Shown in pieces: positions 16,922 through 25,939 of a stretch of DNA of 64,000 nucleotides (the stretch's first letter is position 1; every line of letters starts with the position of its first letter). The position numbers were made by a program, and so were the translations under genes. The notes below the pieces were generated by a model. It had not been told where the DNA came from. It saw only the letters and a list, made by a program, of their open reading frames with translations, and searched no databases. Source of the DNA: Allosphingosinicella indica (GTDB lineage Bacteria > Pseudomonadota > Alphaproteobacteria > Sphingomonadales > Sphingomonadaceae); the NCBI RefSeq assembly GCF_900177405.1, contig NZ_LT840185.1:1417501-1481500 (forward strand). The letters are read 5' to 3'.

Positions 16922-17269
16922 ATGACCGCCACGCTCTACGGCATCAAGAACTGTGACACGGTGAAGAAGGCGCGGGCGTGGCTCGATGCGAAGAGCGTCG
17001 ACTACGCCTTTCACGATTACAAGATTGCGGGGATCGACGCGGCGCGGCTCAGCTCCTGGGTCGATGAATTCGGTTGGGAGAAGGTGCTCAACCGCGCCGG
17101 CACCACCTTCCGCAAGCTGCCCGAGGCGGAGCGCGCCGATCTCGATGCCGACAAGGCGATCGCGCTGATGCTGGCGCAGCCGTCGATGATCAAGCGGCCG
17201 ATGCTCGATCTGGGCGATCGGCGGCTGCTCGGCTTCAAGCCCGGCGAATATGCGCAGGCCTTCGGCTGA
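16922..17269 (+). CDS. ArsC/Spx-family reductase-like protein
   Basis: A 115-residue thioredoxin-fold protein that starts MTATLYGIKNCDTVKKARAW. The CDTV motif holds a single Cys (residue 11), as in the YffB/ArsC-like subgroup, and RPMLDLGDRRLLGFKP matches the C-terminal substrate loop. These proteins are probably glutathione-dependent thiol reductases rather than true arsenate reductases, because there is no ars context here. It converges with the GNAT-type gene, with 3 nt between stops. Confidence 0.88.
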   Translation: MTATLYGIKNCDTVKKARAWLDAKSVDYAFHDYKIAGIDAARLSSWVDEFGWEKVLNRAGTTFRKLPEAERADLDADKAIALMLAQPSMIKRPMLDLGDRRLLGFKPGEYAQAFG

Positions 17270-17272
17270 GCC

Positions 17273-18427
17273 CTATTCGCCGAGCACGGCCGCGGCGGCG
17301 GCGACCATGCTCGCCATCAATATCTGCGGCAGGTTGGCGAGCGGATCGCGCTCGGCCTCCCATTCGGCATCCGGCTCCTTGGCGGAACGGGTGAAGCTGC
17401 GCTCCCAGCCCGGCCGCAGCACCGCCGCTAGGGCTCCGCTGCGCACGAAGAGATGATCCTCGATCAGCGGGCCGGGCACGGCGCCCGCCTCGCGCTTGTA
17501 GCCGCTGTCGCCGGCGCCCCAGTCGATCCGCGCGACCCCCGCGGCGATCGCATCCTCGATCTGTTTCCACGCGAGCAGCCGGCCGGCGCGGAAGCGCGCG
17601 AATGCCTCGTCGTAGCTCGACGCGATGCCATATTGCAGCGCGCCGCAGGTGAGATCGAGCGAGAAGGCCGCGGGCCGCCCGCCGACGGTGAGGATGGTGG
17701 CGGACAGCATCTCGGCGAGGAGGGGATCGCGGACCGCATTCTCCCAGATGGCGCGCTGCTCGGGCTTCAGGAACTTGGCGCCGCTGCCGTCGGTGGTCGC
17801 GGCGATCCAGCTTGCCGCCTCGATCGCGGCGAGCGCGTCGAAGGTGGCGGCGTCCCAGTCCGCGCCGCGGACGGTGCGCCATGCGACGGCGCCTTCGGCC
17901 TCCAGCTTGCGGAGATGCGCGCGATTCTTCTTGAGCGTGGAGGGGCGGGGCCACGGCCCTTCGGCCTGGAGCGCGGCGATGTCGAGCACCCACGATCGGC
18001 CGCTCCGCCGCGTCAATATCGTCCAGCCTGCGCGGCGCGCGATGCGGCGGAGGCGGAGCGTCCCGGCGTCGCGATAGACCGGGCCGAGCCGCCAGCAGGG
18101 ATTGAGCGCGCCGTCGGAGAGCAGCGCGTGCAATTCCTCGTCGCTCGCGTCCGCCGCGACCGGCACGCCGCGGAACGGCCAGTAGCCGCCGGGCACCGCG
18201 CGGGCACGGAGCATCGCGGGGCCGGCGGGGCGTGATGGGATGGCGGCGACCGGCGTGCCGTCGCCGCGCACCGCCGTCACCGTCCGCGCATGGCTCTCGC
18301 CACCCGCGGCGAACCAGCCGCGGCGGAGGAATCTCAGCTCCGGGGGTCCCGCTGCGGCAAGCGCGTCGATCGCCGGCGGGAATCCCTCCGCCGCCGCGAT
18401 CGTCACCGCTTTGCGCTTCTTCGCCAT
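17273..18427 (-). CDS. GNAT-superfamily acetyltransferase (BioF2/CelD-like)
   Basis: A 384-residue cytoplasmic protein. The C-terminal half carries the acetyltransferase-6 (FemAB/CelD-like) pattern: SYDEAFARFRAGRLLAWKQIEDAI then ARIDWGAGDSGYKREAGA. The family acylates cell-surface or small-molecule amines or alcohols; the substrate here is unknown. Met at 18427 is chosen (MAKKRKAV); an upstream in-frame Met adds only 7 residues. It diverges from panB across a palindromic repeat. Confidence 0.75.
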   Translation of the reverse strand: MAKKRKAVTIAAAEGFPPAIDALAAAGPPELRFLRRGWFAAGGESHARTVTAVRGDGTPVAAIPSRPAGPAMLRARAVPGGYWPFRGVPVAADASDEELHALLSDGALNPCWRLGPVYRDAGTLRLRRIARRAGWTILTRRSGRSWVLDIAALQAEGPWPRPSTLKKNRAHLRKLEAEGAVAWRTVRGADWDAATFDALAAIEAASWIAATTDGSGAKFLKPEQRAIWENAVRDPLLAEMLSATILTVGGRPAAFSLDLTCGALQYGIASSYDEAFARFRAGRLLAWKQIEDAIAAGVARIDWGAGDSGYKREAGAVPGPLIEDHLFVRSGALAAVLRPGWERSFTRSAKEPDAEWEAERDPLANLPQILMASMVAAAAAVLGE

Positions 18428-18475
18428 CGAACCGGCGATAAAAGCCAAATGCTACCATAGGGTAAGCGGGCTGTG

Positions 18476-18610
18476 CTCCCCTCCCTGCAAGGGAGGGGTT
18501 GGGGGTGGGTGCCGGTGCGGAAGCACCGGCTGCGGCGCCCTCCACTGAAGCTGTGGCTCGCGCTGGCGCGCTCGCACCCACCCCTAGCCCCTCCCTTTGC
18601 AGGGAGGGGA
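18476..18610. repeat. Palindromic repeat in the GNAT-panB divergent region
   Basis: The left end CCCCTCCCTGCAAGGGAGGGG and right end CCCCTCCCTTTGCAGGGAGGGG are themselves hairpins, and GGGGTGGGTGC pairs with GCACCCACCCC between them. A CCGGTGC/GCACCGG hairpin lies in the middle. The element fills most of the 239-nt gap between two divergent genes. Confidence 0.8.
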
Positions 18611-18666
18611 ATCGATCCATCGTCCATTTCTGGCGCTCGCCTCCGCCAGCCGCTAGTAAGGCGCTC

Positions 18667-19524
18667 ATGTCCACCTACACGCTCGACACGGCGACCAGCC
18701 GCGCCAACCCGACGCCTGCGCCGATGCGCCGGCTGACCGTGCCCAAGCTGATGGAGCAGAAGGGCGGCGAGCCGATCGTGATGCTTACCGCCTACACCGC
18801 GCGGATGGCGCAATTGCTCGATCCGCATTGCGACGTGCTGCTGGTCGGCGACAGCCTGGGGCAGGTGATCTACGGCCTGCCCTCGACCGTGCCGGTGACG
18901 ATGGAGATGATGATCGCGCACGGCGCGGCGGTGGTGCGCGGCTCCTACCATTCGCTGGTCGCGATCGACATGCCGTTCGGCAGCTATGAGGAAAGCCCCG
19001 AGCAGGCATTCCGCAGCGCCGCGCGGCTTATGAAGGAGACGGGCGCGGCGGCGGTTAAGCTCGAGGGCGGCGCCGCGATGGCGGAGACGATCCGTTTCCT
19101 CACGAGCCGCGGCATCCCGGTGATCGGCCACGTCGGGCTCACCCCGCAGGCGGTCAACATGCTCGGCGGTTATCGCGCGCGGGGGCGCGACGATGCCGAG
19201 CGGGACAAGATCCTCTCCGATGCCAAGGCGGTCGCCGATGCGGGCGCGTTCCTGCTCGTGCTCGAAGGGGTGATGGAAGAGATCGCCGACGCCGCAACCA
19301 AGGCAGTCGGCTGCCCGACGATCGGCATCGGCGCTTCCGCGGCATGCGACGGCCAGGTGCTGGTGATCGACGACATGCTGGGGCTGTTCGAGCGGGTGCC
19401 GCGCTTCGTGAAGCGCTACGACGATCTCGCGACGCGCGTGTCGAAGGCGGCGGAGACCTATGCCGCCGAGGTTCGCGCGCGCGCCTTCCCGACGGAGGAG
19501 CAGATCTACCGCCCCAAGACGTGA
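18667..19524 (+). CDS. panB: 3-methyl-2-oxobutanoate hydroxymethyltransferase
   Basis: A 285-residue TIM-barrel enzyme making ketopantoate from alpha-ketoisovalerate and methylenetetrahydrofolate, the first step of pantothenate synthesis. Visible motifs are [28 protein letters not shown] (metal-binding Asp), VKLEGG and [12 protein letters not shown]. The ATG at 18667 is chosen because the conserved region begins shortly after it and the upstream frame runs through a repeat. panC is not adjacent. Confidence 0.96.
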   Translation: MSTYTLDTATSRANPTPAPMRRLTVPKLMEQKGGEPIVMLTAYTARMAQLLDPHCDVLLVGDSLGQVIYGLPSTVPVTMEMMIAHGAAVVRGSYHSLVAIDMPFGSYEESPEQAFRSAARLMKETGAAAVKLEGGAAMAETIRFLTSRGIPVIGHVGLTPQAVNMLGGYRARGRDDAERDKILSDAKAVADAGAFLLVLEGVMEEIADAATKAVGCPTIGIGASAACDGQVLVIDDMLGLFERVPRFVKRYDDLATRVSKAAETYAAEVRARAFPTEEQIYRPKT

Positions 19525-19675
19525 AGCGCGAAGACGCTTTTCACGTGGCCCCGCCCCGGCTAAACGGCGCGGCGGTGGGAAGATGCCAGCTTCCGTTCAT
19601 CCGCGATCTGTTTGACGGCGCCCCGGCGCCTCTGACACAAGGCCAACGCCCGAGCGGCGCGCAAGGAGTAGTTTT

Positions 19676-20392
19676 TTGGCGATCAAGCCTGCCGACAACG
19701 AGACCTTCTACCGCGAGGTGGACGAGGAACTCCGCCGCGACCAGATGAAGAACGTCTGGAGCCGCTATGGCGTGCTGATCATCGGCGGCGCATTGCTGCT
19801 GATCGCCGCGATCGGCGGCTACATCTATTATGAGCATCATCAGCGGGTGACCGCCGAGGCGCATGGTGAGGAACTCGCGCAGATCTACACCGACATCGGC
19901 GCCGGCAAGGCCAAGGAAGCCGGGCCGAAGCTCGACGCGCTCGCGGAAGACGGCGGCCCCGGTTATCGCGCCGCGGCGCTGCTCACCAAGGCCGATCTCG
20001 CGCTCGAAGCCGGCGACGACAAGGCGGCGCTCGCCGCGTTCAAGGCAGTCGCCGACGACGGCAAGATCGCCCAGCCCTATCGCGAGCTGGCGCTGATCCG
20101 CCAGACCTCGCTGGAATTCGACACGCTGCCGCCGGCGGACGTCATCGCGCGGCTGAAGCCGCTCGCGGTGGCCGGCAATCCGTGGTTCGCGACCGCGGGC
20201 GAGCTCACCGGCATCGCGCATCTCAAGGCCGGCCAGCAGGCCGAGGCGGCGAAGATCTTCGCGGCGATGACCAAGGACGACACCATCCCCTCGACCGTGC
20301 GGTCGCGCGCGCTGCAGATGGCGGGGGCGCTCGGCGTCGACGCGATCGACGACAAGGCCGCCGCCGGCATGGCGGCTCCCAAGGGAAATTGA
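19676..20392 (+). CDS. YfgM-like membrane-anchored TPR protein
   Basis: A 238-residue protein starting with TTG, supported by AAGGAG 7 nt upstream. One membrane helix (GVLIIGGALLLIAAIGGYIYY, about residues 32-52) leads into a periplasmic helical-repeat domain of the TPR_21 type. In E. coli, YfgM sits beside BamB and the Sec translocon and passes secretory proteins to chaperones. The same order with bamB (6 nt downstream) supports the call. Confidence 0.88.
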   Translation: MAIKPADNETFYREVDEELRRDQMKNVWSRYGVLIIGGALLLIAAIGGYIYYEHHQRVTAEAHGEELAQIYTDIGAGKAKEAGPKLDALAEDGGPGYRAAALLTKADLALEAGDDKAALAAFKAVADDGKIAQPYRELALIRQTSLEFDTLPPADVIARLKPLAVAGNPWFATAGELTGIAHLKAGQQAEAAKIFAAMTKDDTIPSTVRSRALQMAGALGVDAIDDKAAAGMAAPKGN

Positions 20393-20398
20393 GGCATC

Positions 20399-21721
20399 AT
20401 GAAGCGTAGATATCTCGCGCTGGCGCTGGTCGCGCTGACCGGCGGCTGCGGCATCCTGGGCGGCAAGGAGAAGCCGACCACCCCGACGGTGGGCGAGCGC
20501 GTTCCCGTGCTGACCGCCGAAACCGGGCTGGAGGTCGATCCCGCGCTGGCCGACGTCGCGGTGACGCTGCCTGCGCCGGTGGACAATCCCGATTGGGCGC
20601 AGCCGGGCGGCAATGCCGCCAAGGCGCTGGGCCATGTCGCGCTGCCCGGCCAGTTCACCCGCGCGTGGAGCGTCTCGATCGGCCAGGGCGGCAGCAAGCG
20701 GATGCGGCTCGCCGCGCCGCCGGTCGTTGCCAACGGCCGCGTCTATGTGACCGACACCGCGGCGGTGGTGACCGCGTTCGACGCGCGCACCGGCAGTCAG
20801 GTATGGCGCACCTCGATCGCGCCCGGCAGCGGCGGCAACCAGAATATGTTCTTCGGCGGCGGCGTCAGTGCCGACGGAGAGCGGGTCTATGCGACGAGCG
20901 GGGTCGGCGATGTCGCTGCGCTCAACGCCGCCGACGGCAGCCAGATCTGGAAGAGCCGCCCCGGCGGCCCGCTCCGCGGATCGCCGACGATCGCCAACGA
21001 CAATGTCTATGTCGTCAGCCAGGACAACCAGCTCTACGCGCTCAACCCCGCAGACGGCACCGTCCGCTGGACCGGATCGGGCACGCTGGAGCAGGCGGGC
21101 GTGTTCGGCGCCGCGGCCCCGGCCGCCGCGCAGGGCACCGTCGTCGCCGGCTATTCGTCGGGCGAGCTCACCGCCTATCGCTACGAGAACGGCCGCGTCG
21201 TCTGGCAGGACGCGCTCGCGCGCACCAGCATCTCGACCTCGGTCTCGGCGCTGTCCGACATCGATGCCGAGCCGGTGATCGCCGACGGCCGCGTCTATGC
21301 GATCGGCCAGGGCGGCCGCATGGTCGCGATGGAACTGGTCACCGGCCAGCGTATCTGGGAGCTCAACATCGCCAGCATCGCGACGCCGTGGGTAGCGGGC
21401 GACTGGGTGTTCGTCGTCACCGACGATGCCCGGCTGATGGCGATCTCGCGCGCGACCGGCAAGGCCAAGTGGATCACGCAGCTCTCGCGCTACCGCAAGG
21501 AGAAGAGCAAGTCCGGCCCGCTCACCTGGCGCGGCCCGGTGCTCGCCGGCGGGCGACTGATCGTGGTCAGCAACGAAGGCGCGATCGCGCAGGTCTCGCC
21601 GGCGGACGGCAGCATCCAGTCCACCGTCGAATCGGGCCGCACCGTCTCGCTCTCGCCGGTCGTGGCGGGCGGCACACTCTACATCCTCGACGACGACGGC
21701 CAGCTCAGCGCCTGGCGCTGA
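20399..21721 (+). CDS. bamB: Outer-membrane assembly lipoprotein BamB
   Basis: A 440-residue lipoprotein with lipobox TGGC (Cys near residue 17) and an eight-bladed PQQ-type propeller. The repeats include VYVTDTAAVVTAFDARTG, VYATSGVGDVAALNAADG and VYVVSQDNQLYALNPADG. BamB is a scaffold of the beta-barrel assembly machinery at the inner face of the outer membrane. It is co-transcribed with the YfgM-like gene. der, the common next gene in other bacteria, is absent here. Confidence 0.95.
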   Translation: MKRRYLALALVALTGGCGILGGKEKPTTPTVGERVPVLTAETGLEVDPALADVAVTLPAPVDNPDWAQPGGNAAKALGHVALPGQFTRAWSVSIGQGGSKRMRLAAPPVVANGRVYVTDTAAVVTAFDARTGSQVWRTSIAPGSGGNQNMFFGGGVSADGERVYATSGVGDVAALNAADGSQIWKSRPGGPLRGSPTIANDNVYVVSQDNQLYALNPADGTVRWTGSGTLEQAGVFGAAAPAAAQGTVVAGYSSGELTAYRYENGRVVWQDALARTSISTSVSALSDIDAEPVIADGRVYAIGQGGRMVAMELVTGQRIWELNIASIATPWVAGDWVFVVTDDARLMAISRATGKAKWITQLSRYRKEKSKSGPLTWRGPVLAGGRLIVVSNEGAIAQVSPADGSIQSTVESGRTVSLSPVVAGGTLYILDDDGQLSAWR

Positions 21722-21739
21722 GCGGACGTTGCTTCCGCC

Positions 21740-21823
21740 GTCACCCTGAACTCGTTTCAGGGCCCATGCTGGAGACGGTCGCGACCGTCAGCGACAGGAA
21801 TGCTGAAACAAGTTCAGCATGAC
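21740..21823. repeat. Paired-hairpin intergenic repeat, family A copy 3
   Basis: Same architecture as the copies at 1252 and 2745: GTCA, CCCTGAA/TTCAGGG hairpin, spacer, ATGCTGAA/TTCAGCAT hairpin, TGAC. It starts 18 nt after the bamB stop. Confidence 0.85.
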
Positions 21824-21840
21824 GGATACGGCGCGTTCTC

Positions 21841-21907
21841 CGGCGAAAGCCGGGGTCCAGTGTCGAACTTGCGATCAAAGAAAGCGACTCGGCCCCGGCT
21901 TTCGCCG
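21841..21907. repeat. Hairpin with 15-bp perfect arms downstream of bamB
   Basis: CGGCGAAAGCCGGGG (21841-21855) is perfectly complementary to 21893-21907, with a 37-nt loop. It lies 17 nt after repeat A copy 3 and just before the end of the convergent HhH gene, so the two repeats together separate convergent transcripts. There is no T tract. Confidence 0.75.
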
Positions 21908-21917
21908 GGGAACAGAC

Positions 21918-22541
21918 TTATGCCCCGCCGAGCTTGCCGAACTTCGCTTCGAAGGCGTCGCGGTCGTCGCGGGCGAGATAATCGGCTTGTTCGCGGACGC
22001 GATCGCGGGTGAGGCGGCCGCGGAACGCGCCCATATCTTCGTCCAGCCGCGCCAGCTCCGAATCGCTGAGCCGCGCGATATGGGAGAAGCGGGTGATGCC
22101 ATGCTCGTTGAGCTTGGCTGCCATCTTGGGGCCGACGCCCTTCAAGGTCTGGAGATTGTCGGGCGGGCCGTCAGCACCAGGCAGTTCCTGATGCGCTTTC
22201 ACGCCCAGCACTGATCCCGCGACATCGGCGGTGGCAGCCGCGCCCTGATCGATCAGTCCGTTGCCCTCGGTCCCGTCGCGGCTGCTGGTCTGGCGCTGGA
22301 CCGGAGCGGGCGGCGGCGGCGTCTCGGTGAGCGGCGAGGGGCGCGCTTCCAGCGGATCGCCAAGGGGATGCGTCCGGCCAGGGCCGGGGCGCGGGTCCTC
22401 CGCCTGGCCGACGCGCTCCAGCGGAGTATCGCGCACGACCGGGCCGCTGCGGCGCGAGCGGAACAGCCACACGCCGACAATGACGCCGATCGTCAGCGCG
22501 ACGATGATCGGGATGAGATAGGTGTTGAAAAGCTCGTTCAT
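21918..22541 (-). CDS. Membrane-anchored helix-hairpin-helix protein
   Basis: A 207-residue protein. An N-terminal membrane helix (about residues 9-27, IPIIVALTIGVIVGVWLF) is followed by a disordered Pro-rich linker (30-125). Residues 130-170 form a helix-hairpin-helix domain, LQTLKGVGPKMAAKLNEHGI, like the small 'flap endonuclease-1-like' HhH domain found in many bacterial membrane and ribosomal proteins. The HhH may bind DNA or protein near the membrane; no catalytic residues are visible. It follows the 22555 gene by 13 nt on the same strand. Confidence 0.75.
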   Translation of the reverse strand: MNELFNTYLIPIIVALTIGVIVGVWLFRSRRSGPVVRDTPLERVGQAEDPRPGPGRTHPLGDPLEARPSPLTETPPPPAPVQRQTSSRDGTEGNGLIDQGAAATADVAGSVLGVKAHQELPGADGPPDNLQTLKGVGPKMAAKLNEHGITRFSHIARLSDSELARLDEDMGAFRGRLTRDRVREQADYLARDDRDAFEAKFGKLGGA

Positions 22542-22554
22542 CTTAACCCCTCGG

Positions 22555-22992
22555 TCATGACAGGAAACCGTCCTTTTCGGGACGGCCGAACAGCAGCCAG
22601 GCGATGCCGAGCCCGGCGAAATAAGCGGCGAGAACGAGGCCCAGCGCCTCGACGATCAGCGGCAGCACGAAGCCGCCCGATCCCGGCTCGTCCGCCCAGG
22701 CGACCGACCCGATGCCAGGTGTGGCGGCGACGCGCTGGGTAAGGCCCGGAAACTCGCCCTGGCCGTCGCGCTGAAAACGGTCGGCAGGGCCGGCGAGCGT
22801 CGCGGCGCGCGCCAGCGGTGCGCGCGCGAGAGCAACCGAGATGCCCGGCACTTCGGCAGCAGCGACGGTGGTCCGCGCTTCTGCCTCCAGCCGGTCGATC
22901 AGCCCGGCGCCCTGGCCGATCGGGCCATGCCACAGCCAGCCGAACAGCAAGGCGGCGACCAGCCCGGCAATGATCCTCATGGTTGGCGACAT
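22555..22992 (-). CDS. Membrane protein of unknown function
   Basis: A 145-residue protein with an N-terminal membrane helix (MRIIAGLVAALLFGWLWHG), a periplasmic stretch of about 70 residues and a C-terminal membrane helix (LIVEALGLVLAAYFAGLGIAWLLFG). The central region (EARTTVAAAEVPGISVALARAPLAR) looks like a BON/OmpA-associated pattern, but I cannot assign it with confidence. Start at 22992 (MSPTMRII) or 22980. It is probably co-transcribed with the HhH gene that follows. Confidence 0.6.
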   Translation of the reverse strand: MSPTMRIIAGLVAALLFGWLWHGPIGQGAGLIDRLEAEARTTVAAAEVPGISVALARAPLARAATLAGPADRFQRDGQGEFPGLTQRVAATPGIGSVAWADEPGSGGFVLPLIVEALGLVLAAYFAGLGIAWLLFGRPEKDGFLS

Positions 22993-23063
22993 GGCGCGGC
23001 GGCCCTCCTCTCGACCGACAATGTTTCGCGTCCGGAAAGTATCCGCTCGCGCCATGCCAAAGG

Positions 23064-24347
23064 TCAAGCGAGCGCGGCTTCGCGCTCCACCTCGCGCCAC
23101 CCGATGTCGCGGCGGCAGAAGCCGCTCGGGAAGTCGATCGCGTCGACCGCGGCATAGGCGGCCTTTTGCGCTTCGGCGACGGTGCGGCCCAGCGCGGTGA
23201 CTGTCAGCACGCGTCCGCCATTGGCGACCAGCCCGTCGCTCCCCTGCGCGGTGCCGGCCTGGAAGATGTGGACGCGATCGCTGCCAGCGCCGTCGATGCC
23301 GCCGATCGTGCCGCCCTTCTCGGGTGTGCCGGGGTAGCCGCGCGCCGCCATCACGACGGTGAGCGCCGCCTCGCGCCGGAACTGCGGCGGCGGCACGTTG
23401 GCGAGGTTGCCGTCCGCGACCGCCTTGAGCAACGCGACCAGGTCGCCGTCATAGCGCATCATCAGCACCTGGCATTCAGGATCGCCGAAGCGGGCGTTAT
23501 ATTCGATCAGCTTGGGGCCGTCCGCCGTGAGCATCAGACCGGCGTAGAGCACGCCCGAATAGGGCGTGCCGGCATCGGCGAGCGCGCGGACGGTGGGGCG
23601 GATGATCCTGGCCATCACCTGTTCGCGCAGCGCCGGTGTCAGGATCGAGGCGGGGCTGTAGGCGCCCATGCCGCCGGTGTTCGGCCCGGTATCGCCGTCG
23701 CCGACGCGCTTATGGTCCTGCGCCGAGCCGAACGGCGCGACCGCGCTGCCATCGGTCAGCGCGAAATAGCTCACCTCCTCGCCCTCCAGGAACTCCTCGA
23801 TCACCACCTCGGCGCCCGCGCCGCCGAACCCGCCGGAGAACATGTCCGCCACCGCGGCCTCGGCTTCTTCCTTCGTGGCCGCGATGATGACGCCCTTGCC
23901 CGCGGCGAGGCCGTCGGCCTTGATGACGACGGGCAGGCTGAACTCTTCCAGCGCGGTCTCGGCCGCGAGTTTGTCGGTGGCGCGGACGTAGCGGGCGGTC
24001 GGGATGTCATGACGCGCGCACAGATCCTTGGTGAACCCCTTGGACCCTTCGAGCTGCGCCGGCGCGCGATTGGGGCCGAATACGGAGAAGCCCATGGTGC
24101 GCAGATTGTCGCCGAGCCCGTCGACCAGCGGCGCCTCCGGCCCGATCACGACCAACTCGACCGAATTCTTGAGGCAGAAGTCGATCACCGCACGATGGTC
24201 GGTGGGGTCGATATCGACGCATTTGGCATGTTCGGCTATGCCGGGGTTGCCAGGCATGGCGAACAGCTTGCCGAGGCTGGGCGATTGCGCGAGCTTCCAC
24301 GCCAGCGCATGTTCGCGGCCACCCGATCCGACAAGCAGGACATTCAT
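23064..24347 (-). CDS. purD: Phosphoribosylamine-glycine ligase
   Basis: A 427-residue ATP-grasp enzyme, the normal length, catalysing the second step of purine synthesis. It starts [20 protein letters not shown], the PurD hallmark, and includes [18 protein letters not shown], the ATP-grasp [14 protein letters not shown] and the metal-binding [12 protein letters not shown]. Its start codon overlaps that of divergent xseA within TCATGA. Confidence 0.98.
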   Translation of the reverse strand: MNVLLVGSGGREHALAWKLAQSPSLGKLFAMPGNPGIAEHAKCVDIDPTDHRAVIDFCLKNSVELVVIGPEAPLVDGLGDNLRTMGFSVFGPNRAPAQLEGSKGFTKDLCARHDIPTARYVRATDKLAAETALEEFSLPVVIKADGLAAGKGVIIAATKEEAEAAVADMFSGGFGGAGAEVVIEEFLEGEEVSYFALTDGSAVAPFGSAQDHKRVGDGDTGPNTGGMGAYSPASILTPALREQVMARIIRPTVRALADAGTPYSGVLYAGLMLTADGPKLIEYNARFGDPECQVLMMRYDGDLVALLKAVADGNLANVPPPQFRREAALTVVMAARGYPGTPEKGGTIGGIDGAGSDRVHIFQAGTAQGSDGLVANGGRVLTVTALGRTVAEAQKAAYAAVDAIDFPSGFCRRDIGWREVEREAALA

Positions 24348-25725
24348 GAACTCGTTTCCTCCATCTGACGGCGGGCTGTTAGCAACCGAGACGCCGGGGG
24401 ACAATTCGCCCGCGCAAAGCGTGTCGGAGCTTTCGCAATCGCTGAAGCGGACGGTGGAGGACGCCTTCGGCCATGTCCGCGTGCGCGGCGAGGTCTCCGG
24501 CTTCAAGCGCCACAGCTCGGGCCATTGCTATTTTACCTTGAAGGACGATCGCGCCTGCATCGACGGCGTGATCTGGAAGGGGCAGGCGGCGGCGCTGCGC
24601 TTCCGGCCCGAGGACGGGATCGAGGTGATCGCGACCGGCAAGCTCACCACTTATCCGGGCCGGTCCAAATATCAGGTGGTGGTCGATCGGCTTGAGCTCG
24701 CCGGTCAGGGGGCGCTGATGGCGCTGCTCGACAAGCGCCGCCGCGCGCTCGCCGCCGAGGGCCTGTTCGACGAGGATCGGAAGAAGCGGCTGCCCTTCCT
24801 GCCGCGCGCCATCGCTGTCGTCACGTCTCCCACCGGCGCGGTAATCCGCGATATCCTCCACCGCCTCGCCGACCGCTGCCCCAGTCACGTCATCGTCTGG
24901 CCGGTGCCGGTCCAGGGCGAGGGCGCAGCACCGCAGGTGGCGGCGGCGATCCGGGGCTTCGATACGCTCGCGGCAGGCGGCGCCGTGCCCCGGCCCGATC
25001 TGCTGATCGTCGCGCGCGGCGGCGGCTCGATCGAGGATCTCTGGGCGTTCAACGAGGAAGAGGTCGTCCGCGCGATCGCCGACTGCGCCATCCCCGTCAT
25101 TTCGGCGGTGGGGCACGAGACCGACGTGACGCTCGCCGATTTTGTCGCCGATATTCGCGCCCCGACGCCCACTGCCGCGGCGGAGATGGCGGTCCCGGTG
25201 CGCGCCGATCTCATCGCCAACCTCCGGGAATCGGGTCTGCGCATGGAACGCTCCGTCCGTCGCACCACCGAGCGCGGCGACGAGCGGCTGGAAGCGGTGC
25301 TCCGCCATTACCCGACCCGCGAATCGCTACTCGCGCCGCAGCGGCAGAAGCTCGATGAGCTTGGCGACCGGCTGCCGCGCGCCTTGCGCGGCTCGCTCGA
25401 CCGGGCGCGCGCTGAACTCGGGCGCGCGGGCGGCGCGCTGCGGCCGGGGCTGCTGCAATCGGCCTGGCGGCGCGGGCGCGATCGGCTGGAGGCAACGTGG
25501 CGGCTGGCGCAGGCGGTGGATCCGCGCCGTCCGCTGGAGCGCGGCTATGCGCTGGTCGAATCGCGCGACGGCCATGTGCTCGGTTCCGCCGCGGCGGCGC
25601 GCGAGGCCGGGCGGCTGCGGCTCGCCTTCGCCGATGGCCGCGTCGATGCGAGCGTCGACGGGGTTGAGCCGCCGCGCCGGGCTGCTAAGTCCAAGCCGGA
25701 AGGGCCGCAGCCGCGGCTGTTATGA
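24346..25725 (+). CDS. xseA: Exodeoxyribonuclease VII large subunit
   Basis: A 459-residue protein. The N-terminal OB-fold has [20 protein letters not shown], and the catalytic domain carries [32 protein letters not shown] and [22 protein letters not shown]. The coiled-coil region precedes the C-terminus. It degrades single-stranded DNA with XseB, which is not in this window. Its ATG shares two bases with the divergent purD ATG, so there is no intergenic promoter region. Confidence 0.97.
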   Translation: MNSFPPSDGGLLATETPGDNSPAQSVSELSQSLKRTVEDAFGHVRVRGEVSGFKRHSSGHCYFTLKDDRACIDGVIWKGQAAALRFRPEDGIEVIATGKLTTYPGRSKYQVVVDRLELAGQGALMALLDKRRRALAAEGLFDEDRKKRLPFLPRAIAVVTSPTGAVIRDILHRLADRCPSHVIVWPVPVQGEGAAPQVAAAIRGFDTLAAGGAVPRPDLLIVARGGGSIEDLWAFNEEEVVRAIADCAIPVISAVGHETDVTLADFVADIRAPTPTAAAEMAVPVRADLIANLRESGLRMERSVRRTTERGDERLEAVLRHYPTRESLLAPQRQKLDELGDRLPRALRGSLDRARAELGRAGGALRPGLLQSAWRRGRDRLEATWRLAQAVDPRRPLERGYALVESRDGHVLGSAAAAREAGRLRLAFADGRVDASVDGVEPPRRAAKSKPEGPQPRLL

Positions 25726-25738
25726 CGGACGAATTGCG

Positions 25739-25939
25739 ATGCTGATGTCCAGCAAGGGCCGCGCCGCGCGGCTCCATTATATGGCGGGCACGTTCCGCAT
25801 GCTGAGCGGGGGCGATCATGTCGTCTGCGCGGTCACCGGCGACGAGATTCCGCTGGAATCGCTGCGCTACTGGAGCGTCGCGCGGCAGGAAGCCTATGCC
25901 TCCGCCGAGGCCGCCGCGAAGGCCGGGCGCGACCTTTGA
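25739..25939 (+). CDS. DUF2093 family small protein
   Basis: A 66-residue protein starting MLMSSKGRAARLHYMAGTFR, with the conserved VVCAVTGDEIPLESLRYWSV block. This is the alphaproteobacterial DUF2093 family, typically found next to xseA; no function is established. The single CAVTG Cys and strongly conserved RYWSVARQEAYAS segment suggest a binding role. It lies 13 nt after xseA and overlaps the M23 gene by 4 nt. Confidence 0.9.
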   Translation: MLMSSKGRAARLHYMAGTFRMLSGGDHVVCAVTGDEIPLESLRYWSVARQEAYASAEAAAKAGRDL

